A stretch of 64,000 nucleotides of DNA, taken from Halobaculum magnesiiphilum. Lineage in GTDB: Archaea > Halobacteriota > Halobacteria > Halobacteriales > Haloferacaceae. This document shows positions 43,273 to 50,766 of this stretch, one piece after another. The notes beneath the pieces are model-generated. The model searched no databases. It saw only the letters and a list, made by a program, of their open reading frames with translations, and was not told the DNA's origin. The stretch covers positions 1,178,001 through 1,242,000 of the forward strand of contig NZ_CP081958.1 in the NCBI RefSeq assembly GCF_019823105.1, given 5' to 3'. A program made the translations under genes and the position numbers. Within the stretch, counting starts at the first letter, position 1, and each line of letters opens with the position of its first letter.

Positions 43273-44508
43273 TTACTCGAAGGTCAGCCCGTCGCGCAGG
43301 TCGCGGGCGCGGGCGAGCAGGTCGTCGCGGGCGGCCGTGCCGTCTGCCGCGGCGTCGCCGTCGGCGTCGACGAGCGTGAGGTGGCCCATCTTGCGCAGCG
43401 GGCGCGCCTCGCGCTTGCCGTACCAGTGGAGGTTCGCGTTCGGCGCGGCGAGCACGTCGCCGACGCCCGACAGCGACGCCGGGCGCGGCTCGGGCACGTC
43501 GCCGAGGACGTTCGCCATCACGGTCGGCGCGCGCGCCTCCGCAGTGCCGAGCGGCCACCCGAGCGCCGCGCGGACGTGCTGTTCGAACTGCGAGGTGGTC
43601 GCGCCCTCGATGCTCCAGTGGCCGGAGTTGTGGGGGCGCGGGGCGACTTCGTTGACGAGGACCCCGCCGCCGCGGTCTCGCGGGTCGCTCCGCTCCCCGC
43701 TCGACGTCTCCGAGGCGCTACGCGCCTCGCTCACCTCGAACAACTCCATCGCGAAGACGCCGCGCCCGTCGAGCGTCTCCAGCGTGTCGAGGGCAACCTC
43801 GCGGGCACGCTCGGCGACCGCGTCCGAGCACCGGGCGGGCGCGACGGTCTCCCGGAGGATCTCCTCGCGATGGACGTTCTCGACGACGGGGAACGCGCGG
43901 CGCTCGTCGTCGCCGCGGACGGCGACCACGGAGAGTTCGCGCTCGAAGTCGATCAGCTCCTCGGCCATCGCGCCGCCCTCGCCGGCGCCGACGGCCGCCA
44001 GCTTCGCCTCGTAGTCGTCGCCGGGCTCGACGGGGAGGTTGCCGCGGCCGTCGTAGCCGCCGGTTCGGGCCTTCAGCATGCAGCCGCCGAAGCGGTCGAC
44101 AGCGTCCGCGAGGTCATCGGCGTCGTCGACGGCGACGAACTCGGGGACAGGGATACCGGCGTCGGCGAACGCCCGTTTCTGGACGAGCTTGTCCTGGATC
44201 GTCCGCAACGCGTCAGGCGAGGGGTTGACGGGCACGTCGTACTCCTCGCCGATCTCCTCCAGCACGTCGGGGTCTGCGAGCTCGATCTCCAGGGTCAGCG
44301 CGTCGGCCCGGTCGGCCAGCTCGCGGACGGCGTCGGGATCGTCGAACGCGCCCTCGATCTGCTCGGCGACCCGGGAGGCGGGACAGTTCGGCGTCGGGTC
44401 GAGCACGACCACGTCGACGCCGAGCGGCGAGGCGGCCTCCGCGAGCATGCGGCCGAGTTGGCCCCCGCCGACGACGCCCAGCGTCGGTCCGGGACAGGTC
44501 GGTGTCAC
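43273..44508 (-). CDS. purK: 5-(carboxyamino)imidazole ribonucleotide synthase
   Basis: ATP-grasp enzyme making N5-CAIR from AIR, bicarbonate and ATP. The 411-residue protein begins near LGVVGGGQLGRMLAEAA and has RTGGYDGRGN and VNEVAPRPHNSGHWSIEGA. An alternative ATG at 44595 would add 29 unlikely residues. The GTG at 44508 is preferred because a TATA element (aataaat, 44533-44539) lies 25-31 bases upstream. About 20 residues (SEARSASETSSGERSDPRDR) within the ATP-grasp domain come from a palindromic insertion. Confidence 0.92.
   Translation of the reverse strand: MTPTCPGPTLGVVGGGQLGRMLAEAASPLGVDVVVLDPTPNCPASRVAEQIEGAFDDPDAVRELADRADALTLEIELADPDVLEEIGEEYDVPVNPSPDALRTIQDKLVQKRAFADAGIPVPEFVAVDDADDLADAVDRFGGCMLKARTGGYDGRGNLPVEPGDDYEAKLAAVGAGEGGAMAEELIDFERELSVVAVRGDDERRAFPVVENVHREEILRETVAPARCSDAVAERAREVALDTLETLDGRGVFAMELFEVSEARSASETSSGERSDPRDRGGGVLVNEVAPRPHNSGHWSIEGATTSQFEQHVRAALGWPLGTAEARAPTVMANVLGDVPEPRPASLSGVGDVLAAPNANLHWYGKREARPLRKMGHLTLVDADGDAAADGTAARDDLLARARDLRDGLTFE
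43672..43731. repeat. In-frame palindromic insertion within purK
   Basis: This 60-base stretch contains a perfect 8-base stem with a 3-base loop (cgaggcgc tac gcgcctcg, 43711-43729) and a second short GC hairpin (gcggg...cccgc). It adds about 20 low-complexity residues between FELFEV and GVLVNE. Similar palindromes recur in and between haloarchaeal genes. Confidence 0.6.
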
Positions 44509-44532
44509 GGGCGCCGGTTCGGCAGGTCCGCG

Positions 44533-44539
44533 AATAAAT
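44533..44539 (-). promoter_or_regulatory. TATA box of purK
   Basis: aataaat on the plus strand (atttatt on the coding strand) lies 25-31 bases upstream of the GTG at 44508. Its position argues for the GTG rather than the upstream ATG as the real purK start, with a leaderless mRNA covering purK and purE. Confidence 0.7.
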
Positions 44540-44613
44540 CTTGCTTCACGACATGGTTTGTATGCACGAACGTGGATTGTGATTGCGGTCGTCACCGGAC
44601 CGGTCGACGCCCT

Positions 44614-46614
44614 TCACGCCGACCGCTCGTCGGCGCGGGCGTCGGCGAGCGCCTCCTCGTCGATGAACACGACGATCCGTTCGCTCCACAGCCGGAAGGC
44701 GTACTCGCGGGAGTCGTAGCTGTCGAGGCGCGACTCCAACTCCGCCGCGTCGTCCGGCTTCGCGATGACGACCGGCGGCATCTCCTCGGCCGGCGGGAGC
44801 TCGTCGTACCGGGCCTCCGGCGGCGTCGAGGTCACGTTCGCGTCGTGGAGTTCGAGGTACCACGGCGTCGGAAGCCGTGAGTGCCAGCTCGGTCCGCCGG
44901 GCGGCATCCGGTCGACGCTCGACTCGTCGGAGACGTACAGCCGCGTGCCCCGGCTCGTGCTCGTCCCGACCCACAGCACGTCGGCCCCGTCGTCGTTGTC
45001 GCGGGCGACGGCGCCGGCGTCCTGGAGCGCCTCCTTGTAGGCGTTCTCGGGCTGGGCCCACTGGAGCACCTGTTTGTCCTCCTCGGAGGCGGAGTTCCAG
45101 TAGTCGGCGTTCGGGACGGCGACGCCGCCGACGGCCGCGAGGACGATCAGGCCCGCCAGCGCCGCGGTGACCGTATCCTCGCTCGCCAAGCCGCCCCGCA
45201 GCGAGTCGGCCAGTTCGCCGAGCCCGACGGCCGCCGGGATCGCCAGCGGGAGGACGATATGGACGGCGGCCCACGGCGCCTCGATGTCGGTCGCGACGGG
45301 GTAGCCGACCAGCGACGCGGCGCCCCAGTAGGTCGCGTACGCGACGATCGACCGGGTGCCCCGGGCCTCGCCGTAGCCGTCCGCGAGGAAGCCGACGATC
45401 GCCAGCACGACGAGCACGCCGGAGCCGTATCCGAGCGTCTCGACGATGTCCCAGAGGTACGGGACGTACGGATGTCCGGAGTGGTTGCCGGAGGCCCACG
45501 TGCCCCAGAACTTCTCGCCGGCGCCCCACGTCGCCTCGTGTAGTACCGACCCGAGCGTCGGCGCCGCGGCGTCTGCGCCCGCGGTTCCGGCCGAGACCGA
45601 CGCGACGCCGAGCGCCTGCCACAGGTCCGGCCGCGGCGCGTAGAAGAACGCGACGACCCCGAGGAACGTCGCGGCGACGCCGACGGCGCCGACCGGGATC
45701 CATACCGCGAGGTGGCCCAGGAACCCGGCCTCTGGCGCCCAGTGGGCGTCCGGGTCGCGCTCGCGGACCCGGCGCTCGATCCACAGCCTGGTTCGCGATC
45801 CGGCGGTCCAGTCGTCGAGGAAGTGACCGAGCGCGACCGCCTCGCCGACCACGGCGTCGAGCGGCGAGCCCGTCCGCCGCGCGGTCCGCACCAGCCGGTG
45901 GTCGAGCAGGAGGAACCCGGCGCCGAGGAAGCACGCGAGGTACACGAGCGCGTTCTCCTTGGCGGAGAAGCCCAGCGCGAGCAGGGCGGCCGACCCGAAC
46001 AGCGGGAGCGTCCGGCGCGTGTCGATCGCGTACACGACGAGCGCGAACGCGGCGACGGCGAAGCCGCCGACGAGCACGTCGCCGCGCATGAACCGGCCGT
46101 AGTAGACGAGCAGCGGGTCGACCGACAGCAACAGCGCGAGCGCGACGACCTCGCGGTCGCGGAGGCGGTGGCGCAACAGCAGCGCGACCAGCGGGAGCAG
46201 CCCGCCGACGAGCGCGACGGGGAGCCGCGCGGCGAAGTCCGACGCGCCGATGAGGTCGAAGAGGACGTTGTTGACCACCGGGAGGAACGGGCCGTGGATG
46301 ATCGGGCGGTAGAAGAACTCGCCGGTGGCGTCGAACCGGAGGATCCAGTAGCCGACGCGGCCCTCGTCCCAGTGGAAGACCCGCTGCCCGAGTTGGACCG
46401 TCCGGAGCAGCAGCGAGCCGGCGACGATCAGCAGTACCGCGACGGTCGCCGGGTCGCCGACGCGGTCGCGGAGGGCGGCGAGCGGCGAGCCGTCACCGAC
46501 CGGGAGAACGTCGTCGCCGTCGGGGGCGACATCGTCGTCGGCCTCGGGGGCGTCGTCGTCGCGGTCGCCGGTCCCGTCGGGGGCTGACTCGTCCCCGCCG
46601 GCGGGATCACTCAT
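44614..46614 (-). CDS. agl23: Agl23-type flippase-associated membrane protein
   Basis: A 666-residue membrane protein of the GT-C/PMT-like superfamily matching the flippase activity-associated family Agl23 (TIGR03663-like). After an acidic disordered N-terminus (1-50) come about twelve helices. The first loop has RVFHWDEGRVGYWILRF, with the acidic residue expected of GT-C enzymes, and FSAKENALVYLAC. The C-terminal soluble domain ends near RIVVFIDEE. It is thought to act in dolichol-linked glycan export for N-glycosylation. The ATG at 46614 is used; an upstream frame extension is unlikely. Confidence 0.85.
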   Translation of the reverse strand: MSDPAGGDESAPDGTGDRDDDAPEADDDVAPDGDDVLPVGDGSPLAALRDRVGDPATVAVLLIVAGSLLLRTVQLGQRVFHWDEGRVGYWILRFDATGEFFYRPIIHGPFLPVVNNVLFDLIGASDFAARLPVALVGGLLPLVALLLRHRLRDREVVALALLLSVDPLLVYYGRFMRGDVLVGGFAVAAFALVVYAIDTRRTLPLFGSAALLALGFSAKENALVYLACFLGAGFLLLDHRLVRTARRTGSPLDAVVGEAVALGHFLDDWTAGSRTRLWIERRVRERDPDAHWAPEAGFLGHLAVWIPVGAVGVAATFLGVVAFFYAPRPDLWQALGVASVSAGTAGADAAAPTLGSVLHEATWGAGEKFWGTWASGNHSGHPYVPYLWDIVETLGYGSGVLVVLAIVGFLADGYGEARGTRSIVAYATYWGAASLVGYPVATDIEAPWAAVHIVLPLAIPAAVGLGELADSLRGGLASEDTVTAALAGLIVLAAVGGVAVPNADYWNSASEEDKQVLQWAQPENAYKEALQDAGAVARDNDDGADVLWVGTSTSRGTRLYVSDESSVDRMPPGGPSWHSRLPTPWYLELHDANVTSTPPEARYDELPPAEEMPPVVIAKPDDAAELESRLDSYDSREYAFRLWSERIVVFIDEEALADARADERSA

Positions 46615-46766
46615 TGCGCAGCGGTCGCACGCCGCCGGTAACAACTCTTGTGGAATGGATCGTCGGATCGCCGCTCAGGCCCCCGCCGAACGCGACCCCG
46701 CGGACGGAACGGACACATCCGCCCGGAGCGGTACGCATTTCAGCGGGCCCGCCGTCGACCCGTTCA

Positions 46767-47195
46767 ATGACCGAGACGACACTCGGCCTCGTGGTCGCGC
46801 GCTACTACGCGTCCATCGCCGAGGCCATGGAGGAGTCCGCCCGCGACGCGGTCGCCGAGCGCGGCGCCGCCGTCGCCGAGACCGTCGACGTCCCCGGCGC
46901 CTACGACGCGCCGCTGGCGGCCGACCGGCTCGCCCGCCGCGACGACATCGACGCCGTCGCCGTCGTCGGCACCATCGTCGCCGGCGACACCGACCACGAC
47001 CAGGTGATCGGCCAGGCCGTCGCGACGAAGCTCGTCGACGTGAGCCTCGACCGCGACACGCCCGTCACCTTCGGGGTGTCGGGGCCGGGCCAGTCCGGGG
47101 CTGAAGCTCGCGAGCGCGCCGACAAGGGCGCCGAGGCCGCCAGCGCCGCCGTGGATCTCGCGGAGGGGCTCCCCGCCGCGGAGGTGGCCGCATGA
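46767..47195 (+). CDS. ribH: 6,7-dimethyl-8-ribityllumazine synthase
   Basis: Makes the riboflavin precursor lumazine from a pyrimidine and dihydroxybutanone phosphate. The 142-residue protein has the family motifs VARYYASIAEAMEESA, VDVPGAYDAPLAADRL, VVGTIVAGDTDHDQVIG (phosphate-binding region with catalytic His) and TFGVSGPGQSGAEAR. The length is typical of archaeal RibH. The stop overlaps the next start by four bases (ATGA), coupling it to the aminotransferase. Confidence 0.93.
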   Translation: MTETTLGLVVARYYASIAEAMEESARDAVAERGAAVAETVDVPGAYDAPLAADRLARRDDIDAVAVVGTIVAGDTDHDQVIGQAVATKLVDVSLDRDTPVTFGVSGPGQSGAEARERADKGAEAASAAVDLAEGLPAAEVAA

Positions 47196-48376
47196 GCGAG
47201 CGGGAGGCCGGCGACGAGTTCGCCTACGACTTCGCCGAGCGCGTCGGTCGGGTGGAGCCGTCGGCGACGCTGGCGATCTCCAACGCCGCGAACGAGCTGG
47301 AGGAGGCCGGCCACGACGTGGTCGACCTGTCGGTCGGCGCGCCCGACTTCCCCACGCCCGAGAACGTCGTCGAGGCCGGCAAGGACGCGATGGACGCCGG
47401 CCACACGGGCTACACCTCCTCGAACGGCGTCCCCGAGCTGAAGGAGGCCATCGCCGAGAAGCTCCGCGCGGACGACGTCGACGCCAACGCCGACGACGTG
47501 ATCGTCACGCCCGGCGCGAAGCAGGCGCTGTACGAGACGGTCCAGACGCTCGTCGACGACGGGGACGAAGTGGTGCTGCTCGATCCCGCGTGGGTGTCCT
47601 ACGAGGCGATGGTGAAGCTCGCCGGCGGCGACCTCGCTCGGGTCGATCTCGCGCCCCACGACTTCTCGCTGGCGGACGGGATCGACGATCTCGCGGCGAC
47701 AGTGTCGGACGACACGGAACTCCTGATCGTCAACTCCCCGTCGAACCCGACCGGCGCCGTCTACTCCGATGAGGGCCTCGAAGGCGTGCGCGACCTCGCC
47801 GTCGAGCACGACTTCGCCGTGATCTCCGACGAGATCTACGACGAGATCGTCTACGGCGTCGAGCAGACCAGCCTCGCGAGCCTCGACGGGATGGCCGACC
47901 GCACGGTCACGATCAACGGCTTCTCGAAGGCGTACTCGATGACCGGGTGGCGCCTCGGCTACCTGCACGCGCAGGGCGACCTGATCTCGCAGGCGGGGAA
48001 GCTCCACAGCCACTCCGTCTCGTGTGCGACGAACTTCGTCCAGCGTGCTGGGATCGAGGCCCTGCGCAACACCGACGAGTCCGTCGAGGAGATGCGCGCG
48101 GCCTTCGAGTCCCGCCGCGACATGCTCGTCGAGTTGTTCGACGACCACGGTGTCGACGTGACGGTGCCCGACGGCGCGTTCTACATGATGCTGCCCGTCG
48201 ACGAGGACGACTCCGCGTGGGCCGAGGAGGCGATCCAGGAGGCCCACGTCGCCACGGTTCCCGGCTCCGCCTTCGGCGCGCCCGGCTACGCCCGGATCAG
48301 CTACGCCGCCAGCGAGGACCGCCTGAAGGAGGGCATGCAGCGCCTCTTCGACGCGGGCCTGCTCGGCGACGACTGA
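47192..48376 (+). CDS. Pyridoxal-phosphate aminotransferase (aspartate-type)
   Basis: A 394-residue class I/II aminotransferase. The PLP-binding Lys is K246 in SKAYSMTGWRLGY. Other markers are LSVGAPDFPTPE, GYTSSNGVPELKEA, VNSPSNPTGAVYSD, SDEIYDEIVY and the C-terminal RISYAAS with the substrate-carboxylate Arg. It resembles haloarchaeal AspC, but specificity (Asp, aromatic or alanine) cannot be fixed. It is translationally coupled to ribH. Confidence 0.9.
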   Translation: MSEREAGDEFAYDFAERVGRVEPSATLAISNAANELEEAGHDVVDLSVGAPDFPTPENVVEAGKDAMDAGHTGYTSSNGVPELKEAIAEKLRADDVDANADDVIVTPGAKQALYETVQTLVDDGDEVVLLDPAWVSYEAMVKLAGGDLARVDLAPHDFSLADGIDDLAATVSDDTELLIVNSPSNPTGAVYSDEGLEGVRDLAVEHDFAVISDEIYDEIVYGVEQTSLASLDGMADRTVTINGFSKAYSMTGWRLGYLHAQGDLISQAGKLHSHSVSCATNFVQRAGIEALRNTDESVEEMRAAFESRRDMLVELFDDHGVDVTVPDGAFYMMLPVDEDDSAWAEEAIQEAHVATVPGSAFGAPGYARISYAASEDRLKEGMQRLFDAGLLGDD

Positions 48377-48510
48377 GGAAGTGACCGGTCGACCGGCCGA
48401 CGACGAGACGAGACAAGAAGACACCGACTCCCCGCCGCGGCTTCTCGCGGGAGTCCGGGTTCGATACTGCCCGTCCGACCGCCGAGCGACGACGCCCGTC
48501 CAGGCCAGGG

Positions 48511-48630
48511 GTGGGACTGAAAGGGGCCGCGGCTGTGCGTGACGGCGCGGACCGACAAGCACCGCAAGGCGAGCGAAGCGAGCCGAGGAGCGCAGCGGCC
48601 GCACCGAGCGCACAGCCGCGGGGGCTTTCG
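48511..48630. repeat. Intergenic near-perfect inverted-repeat element
   Basis: The left arm (48519-48539) and right arm (48609-48629) are 21 bases each and match in 18 of 21 positions; the inner 13 bases are perfect (ccgcggctgtgcg / cgcacagccgcgg). The element opens gtgggactgaaaggggc and ends gggggctttcg, a form I recall from repeated intergenic elements in haloarchaea. The 69-base loop holds the purine-rich gcgagcgaagcgagcc motif. It lies in the 362-base gap downstream of the aminotransferase; the rest of that gap holds nothing coding that I can see. Confidence 0.7.
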
Positions 48631-48707
48631 CGGTCACGGTCGACGTGTTCGCGACGCCGGCCGACTCGGAACCCGGATCGACGATGAGCGTGCCATATCC
48701 TACCAAG

Positions 48708-48714
48708 ACTTTAC
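48708..48714 (+). promoter_or_regulatory. TATA-like element of the nitrile hydratase operon
   Basis: The sequence gacttta is 25-31 bases before the beta-subunit ATG at 48739, within an AT-richer patch (ccatatcctaccaagactttacc). The spacing is right for a leaderless transcript. Confidence 0.5.
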
Positions 48715-48738
48715 CAACAGCCACGCCAACGTCCGATC

Positions 48739-49422
48739 ATGGACGGGATCCACGACCTCGGCGGGATGGACTCCTACCGCGACCTCCCGCCGGACCAGCC
48801 CGACGACGCCAGCCCGTTTCACCACGAGTGGGAGGGTGTCGTCCAGTCGCTGTACATCACCGGCCTCGGCTCCGACACGTTCGAACTCGACCGCTTCCGG
48901 TACACGGTGGAGGGCGACGACCCCGAGCGCTACCTGACGGTCCCCTACTACGAGCGCTGGCTGGGCGCCATCGAGACGCTGTTCGTCGAGGCGGGCGTCG
49001 TCGACGCCGACGAACTCCGCGAGCGCGCGGAGGCGTTCGCGGCGGGCGAAGCCGAGGTGCCGGACGAGACCGACCCCGACCGCCTGCCCGCGCTGCTGGA
49101 GGGGACCCGCGAGAAGTACCTGAGCCGCCGCGGCGACGGCGACCCGGCGTTCGCCGTCGGCGACCGCGTCCACGTCCGCAAACGGCACCCCGCGGGACAC
49201 ACACGGTGTCCGCGCTACGTCCGCGGCGCCGAGGGCGAGGTCGTTGCCGACCGCGGCGCCCACGTCTATCCCGACGAGAACGCCCGCGAGGGGGGCGACG
49301 ACGAGCGCTCCGAACAGCTCTACAACGTCCGGTTCGACGCCGAGGAGCTGTGGGGCGAGGGCTGCACCGACGCCGACGGGCTGCACATCGAGCTGTGGGA
49401 ACCGTACCTGACCGAGGCCTGA
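48739..49422 (+). CDS. nthB: Nitrile hydratase beta subunit
   Basis: A 227-residue structural subunit of nitrile hydratase, which hydrates nitriles to amides with the alpha subunit. It starts MDGIHDLGGMDSY, the family hallmark. It has YYERWLGAIETLFVEAG and EGTREKYLSR in the middle and the SH3-like C-terminal domain VHVRKRHPAGHTRCPRYVRG...YNVRFDAEELWGEG...LHIELWEPYL. The length is normal. The alpha-subunit gene follows 72 bases downstream; the beta-alpha order is typical of cobalt-type enzymes. Confidence 0.93.
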   Translation: MDGIHDLGGMDSYRDLPPDQPDDASPFHHEWEGVVQSLYITGLGSDTFELDRFRYTVEGDDPERYLTVPYYERWLGAIETLFVEAGVVDADELRERAEAFAAGEAEVPDETDPDRLPALLEGTREKYLSRRGDGDPAFAVGDRVHVRKRHPAGHTRCPRYVRGAEGEVVADRGAHVYPDENAREGGDDERSEQLYNVRFDAEELWGEGCTDADGLHIELWEPYLTEA

Positions 49423-49494
49423 CCGGTCCGGTCCCGCCGGCCGCGGCCCGGTTCGAGGCGAACGCCTAAGCCCCTACACGCGTCACCACGTCAC

Positions 49495-50676
49495 ATGACC
49501 GACGACCGCGACGCGACCGATCCGGACCCGCCGTCCCACCCCGATCCCGAACTTCGAGACGGGATCGACCCACAGTCCAGGGCCCGCGCCCTCCAGTCGC
49601 TGCTGACGGAGCAGGGAATCTTGAGCACCGACGCCGTCGACGAGGTGATCGCGACATACGAGGGCGACGTGGGTCCGATGAACGGCGCCCGGGTCGTCGC
49701 CCGCGCGTGGACCGACCCCGAGTACCGCGAGTGGCTCTTGGAGGACGGCATCGAGGCAGTCGCCGACCTCGACATCTCCGTGAACGACGAGGTGATGGAG
49801 CTCCGAGTGATCGAGAACACCGCGGACACCCACAACGTCGTCGTCTGTACCCTCTGCTCGTGTTACCCGTGGGCCGTGCTGGGCCTGCCGCCGACGTGGT
49901 ACAAGTCGCCGGCGTACCGCTCGCGCGTCGTGGACGAGCCCCGCGCGCTGTTGCGCGAGGAGTTCGACACGGACCTGGACGACTCCGTGGACGTGGAGGT
50001 GTGGGACTCCAACTCCGAGGTGCGCTACATGGTCCTCCCGCAGCGTCCCGAGGGAACCGAGGACATGGACGAGGCCGATCTCGCGGAGCTCGTCTCCCGC
50101 AACGCGATGATCGGCGTCGAACGCCTCGGCGACGGCGGCGCCATCGCCTCCGACGGGGGCGCACGGGCGGCCGACGCCGGCGGCGCGAACGCGGGGCCGG
50201 AGGCGGCGGGCACGGACGCGACCGCCGAGGTCGACACCGCGGGGAAACCGGTCCCGCGCGCCGACGCCGACGGCCCGACGTTCGCGGAGCCGTGGATGGC
50301 GCGGTCGTTCGCGCTCGCGGTCGCGCTCACCGACGAGGACGACCCCGGCCGCACGTGGGACGACTTCCAGTCGGAGTTGGTCGCCGAGTTGGACGCGACC
50401 CCCGGCGTCGAGGACGGGAGCGACGCCGACTACTACGGCGCGTGGCTCGCCGCCCTCGAACGGTTCCTGACCGACCGCGACGTCGTCGACGCCGACGCGT
50501 TCGCGGCCCGCGCGAGCGCCTTCGCCGGCGGCGAGCGCAACGCCCACGAGTTCGTCGAGGGCGACCCGCACGCCCACGCCGACCGGCTTCCCGATGGACA
50601 CGCCGACGGCGCGCATCACCACCACGGGGACGGTGACGATCACGGCCATCAGCACGGGAACGAACACGGGCACTGA
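49495..50676 (+). CDS. nthA: Nitrile hydratase alpha subunit fused to activator domain and His-rich tail
   Basis: A 393-residue fusion. Residues 1-210 form the catalytic alpha subunit with the metal site VC118TLC121SC123; the Thr in CTLCSC marks the cobalt rather than iron type. LPPTWYKSPAYRSRVVDEPR and YMVLPQRPEGTE complete the family pattern. A Gly/Ala-rich linker (about 211-260) leads to a nitrile hydratase accessory (P14K-like) domain (263-348: FAEPWMARSFALAVALTDE, YYGAWLAALERFL). Residues 351-393 contain 13 His (for example HHHHGDGDDHGHQHG), a likely metal store or delivery site. In most organisms the activator is a separate gene. Confidence 0.93.
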   Translation: MTDDRDATDPDPPSHPDPELRDGIDPQSRARALQSLLTEQGILSTDAVDEVIATYEGDVGPMNGARVVARAWTDPEYREWLLEDGIEAVADLDISVNDEVMELRVIENTADTHNVVVCTLCSCYPWAVLGLPPTWYKSPAYRSRVVDEPRALLREEFDTDLDDSVDVEVWDSNSEVRYMVLPQRPEGTEDMDEADLAELVSRNAMIGVERLGDGGAIASDGGARAADAGGANAGPEAAGTDATAEVDTAGKPVPRADADGPTFAEPWMARSFALAVALTDEDDPGRTWDDFQSELVAELDATPGVEDGSDADYYGAWLAALERFLTDRDVVDADAFAARASAFAGGERNAHEFVEGDPHAHADRLPDGHADGAHHHHGDGDDHGHQHGNEHGH

Positions 50677-50732
50677 ACCGCTCGTCGTCGCCGGGGAGAC
50701 CTCCCCCGGATTTCGACCGTCCCGGACGGAGG

Positions 50733-50739
50733 TTTATAT
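50733..50739 (+). promoter_or_regulatory. TATA box of the Ski2/Hel308-like helicase gene
   Basis: tttatat lies 28-34 bases before the ATG at 50767, in the 90-base gap after the nitrile hydratase operon. It gives the helicase gene an independent, probably leaderless transcript. Confidence 0.7.
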
Positions 50740-50766
50740 CCGAGAGGGACCCAGCACCGGCATCGA

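Noticed and set aside
44509-44595. Upstream ATG start for purK at 44595
   Set aside because: The extra 29 residues are not PurK-like and span a TATA element placed correctly for the GTG at 44508.
48440-48480. tRNA T-arm-like string (gggttcgatactgcccg)
   Set aside because: The stem bases do not pair correctly and no acceptor, D or anticodon arm is found around it.
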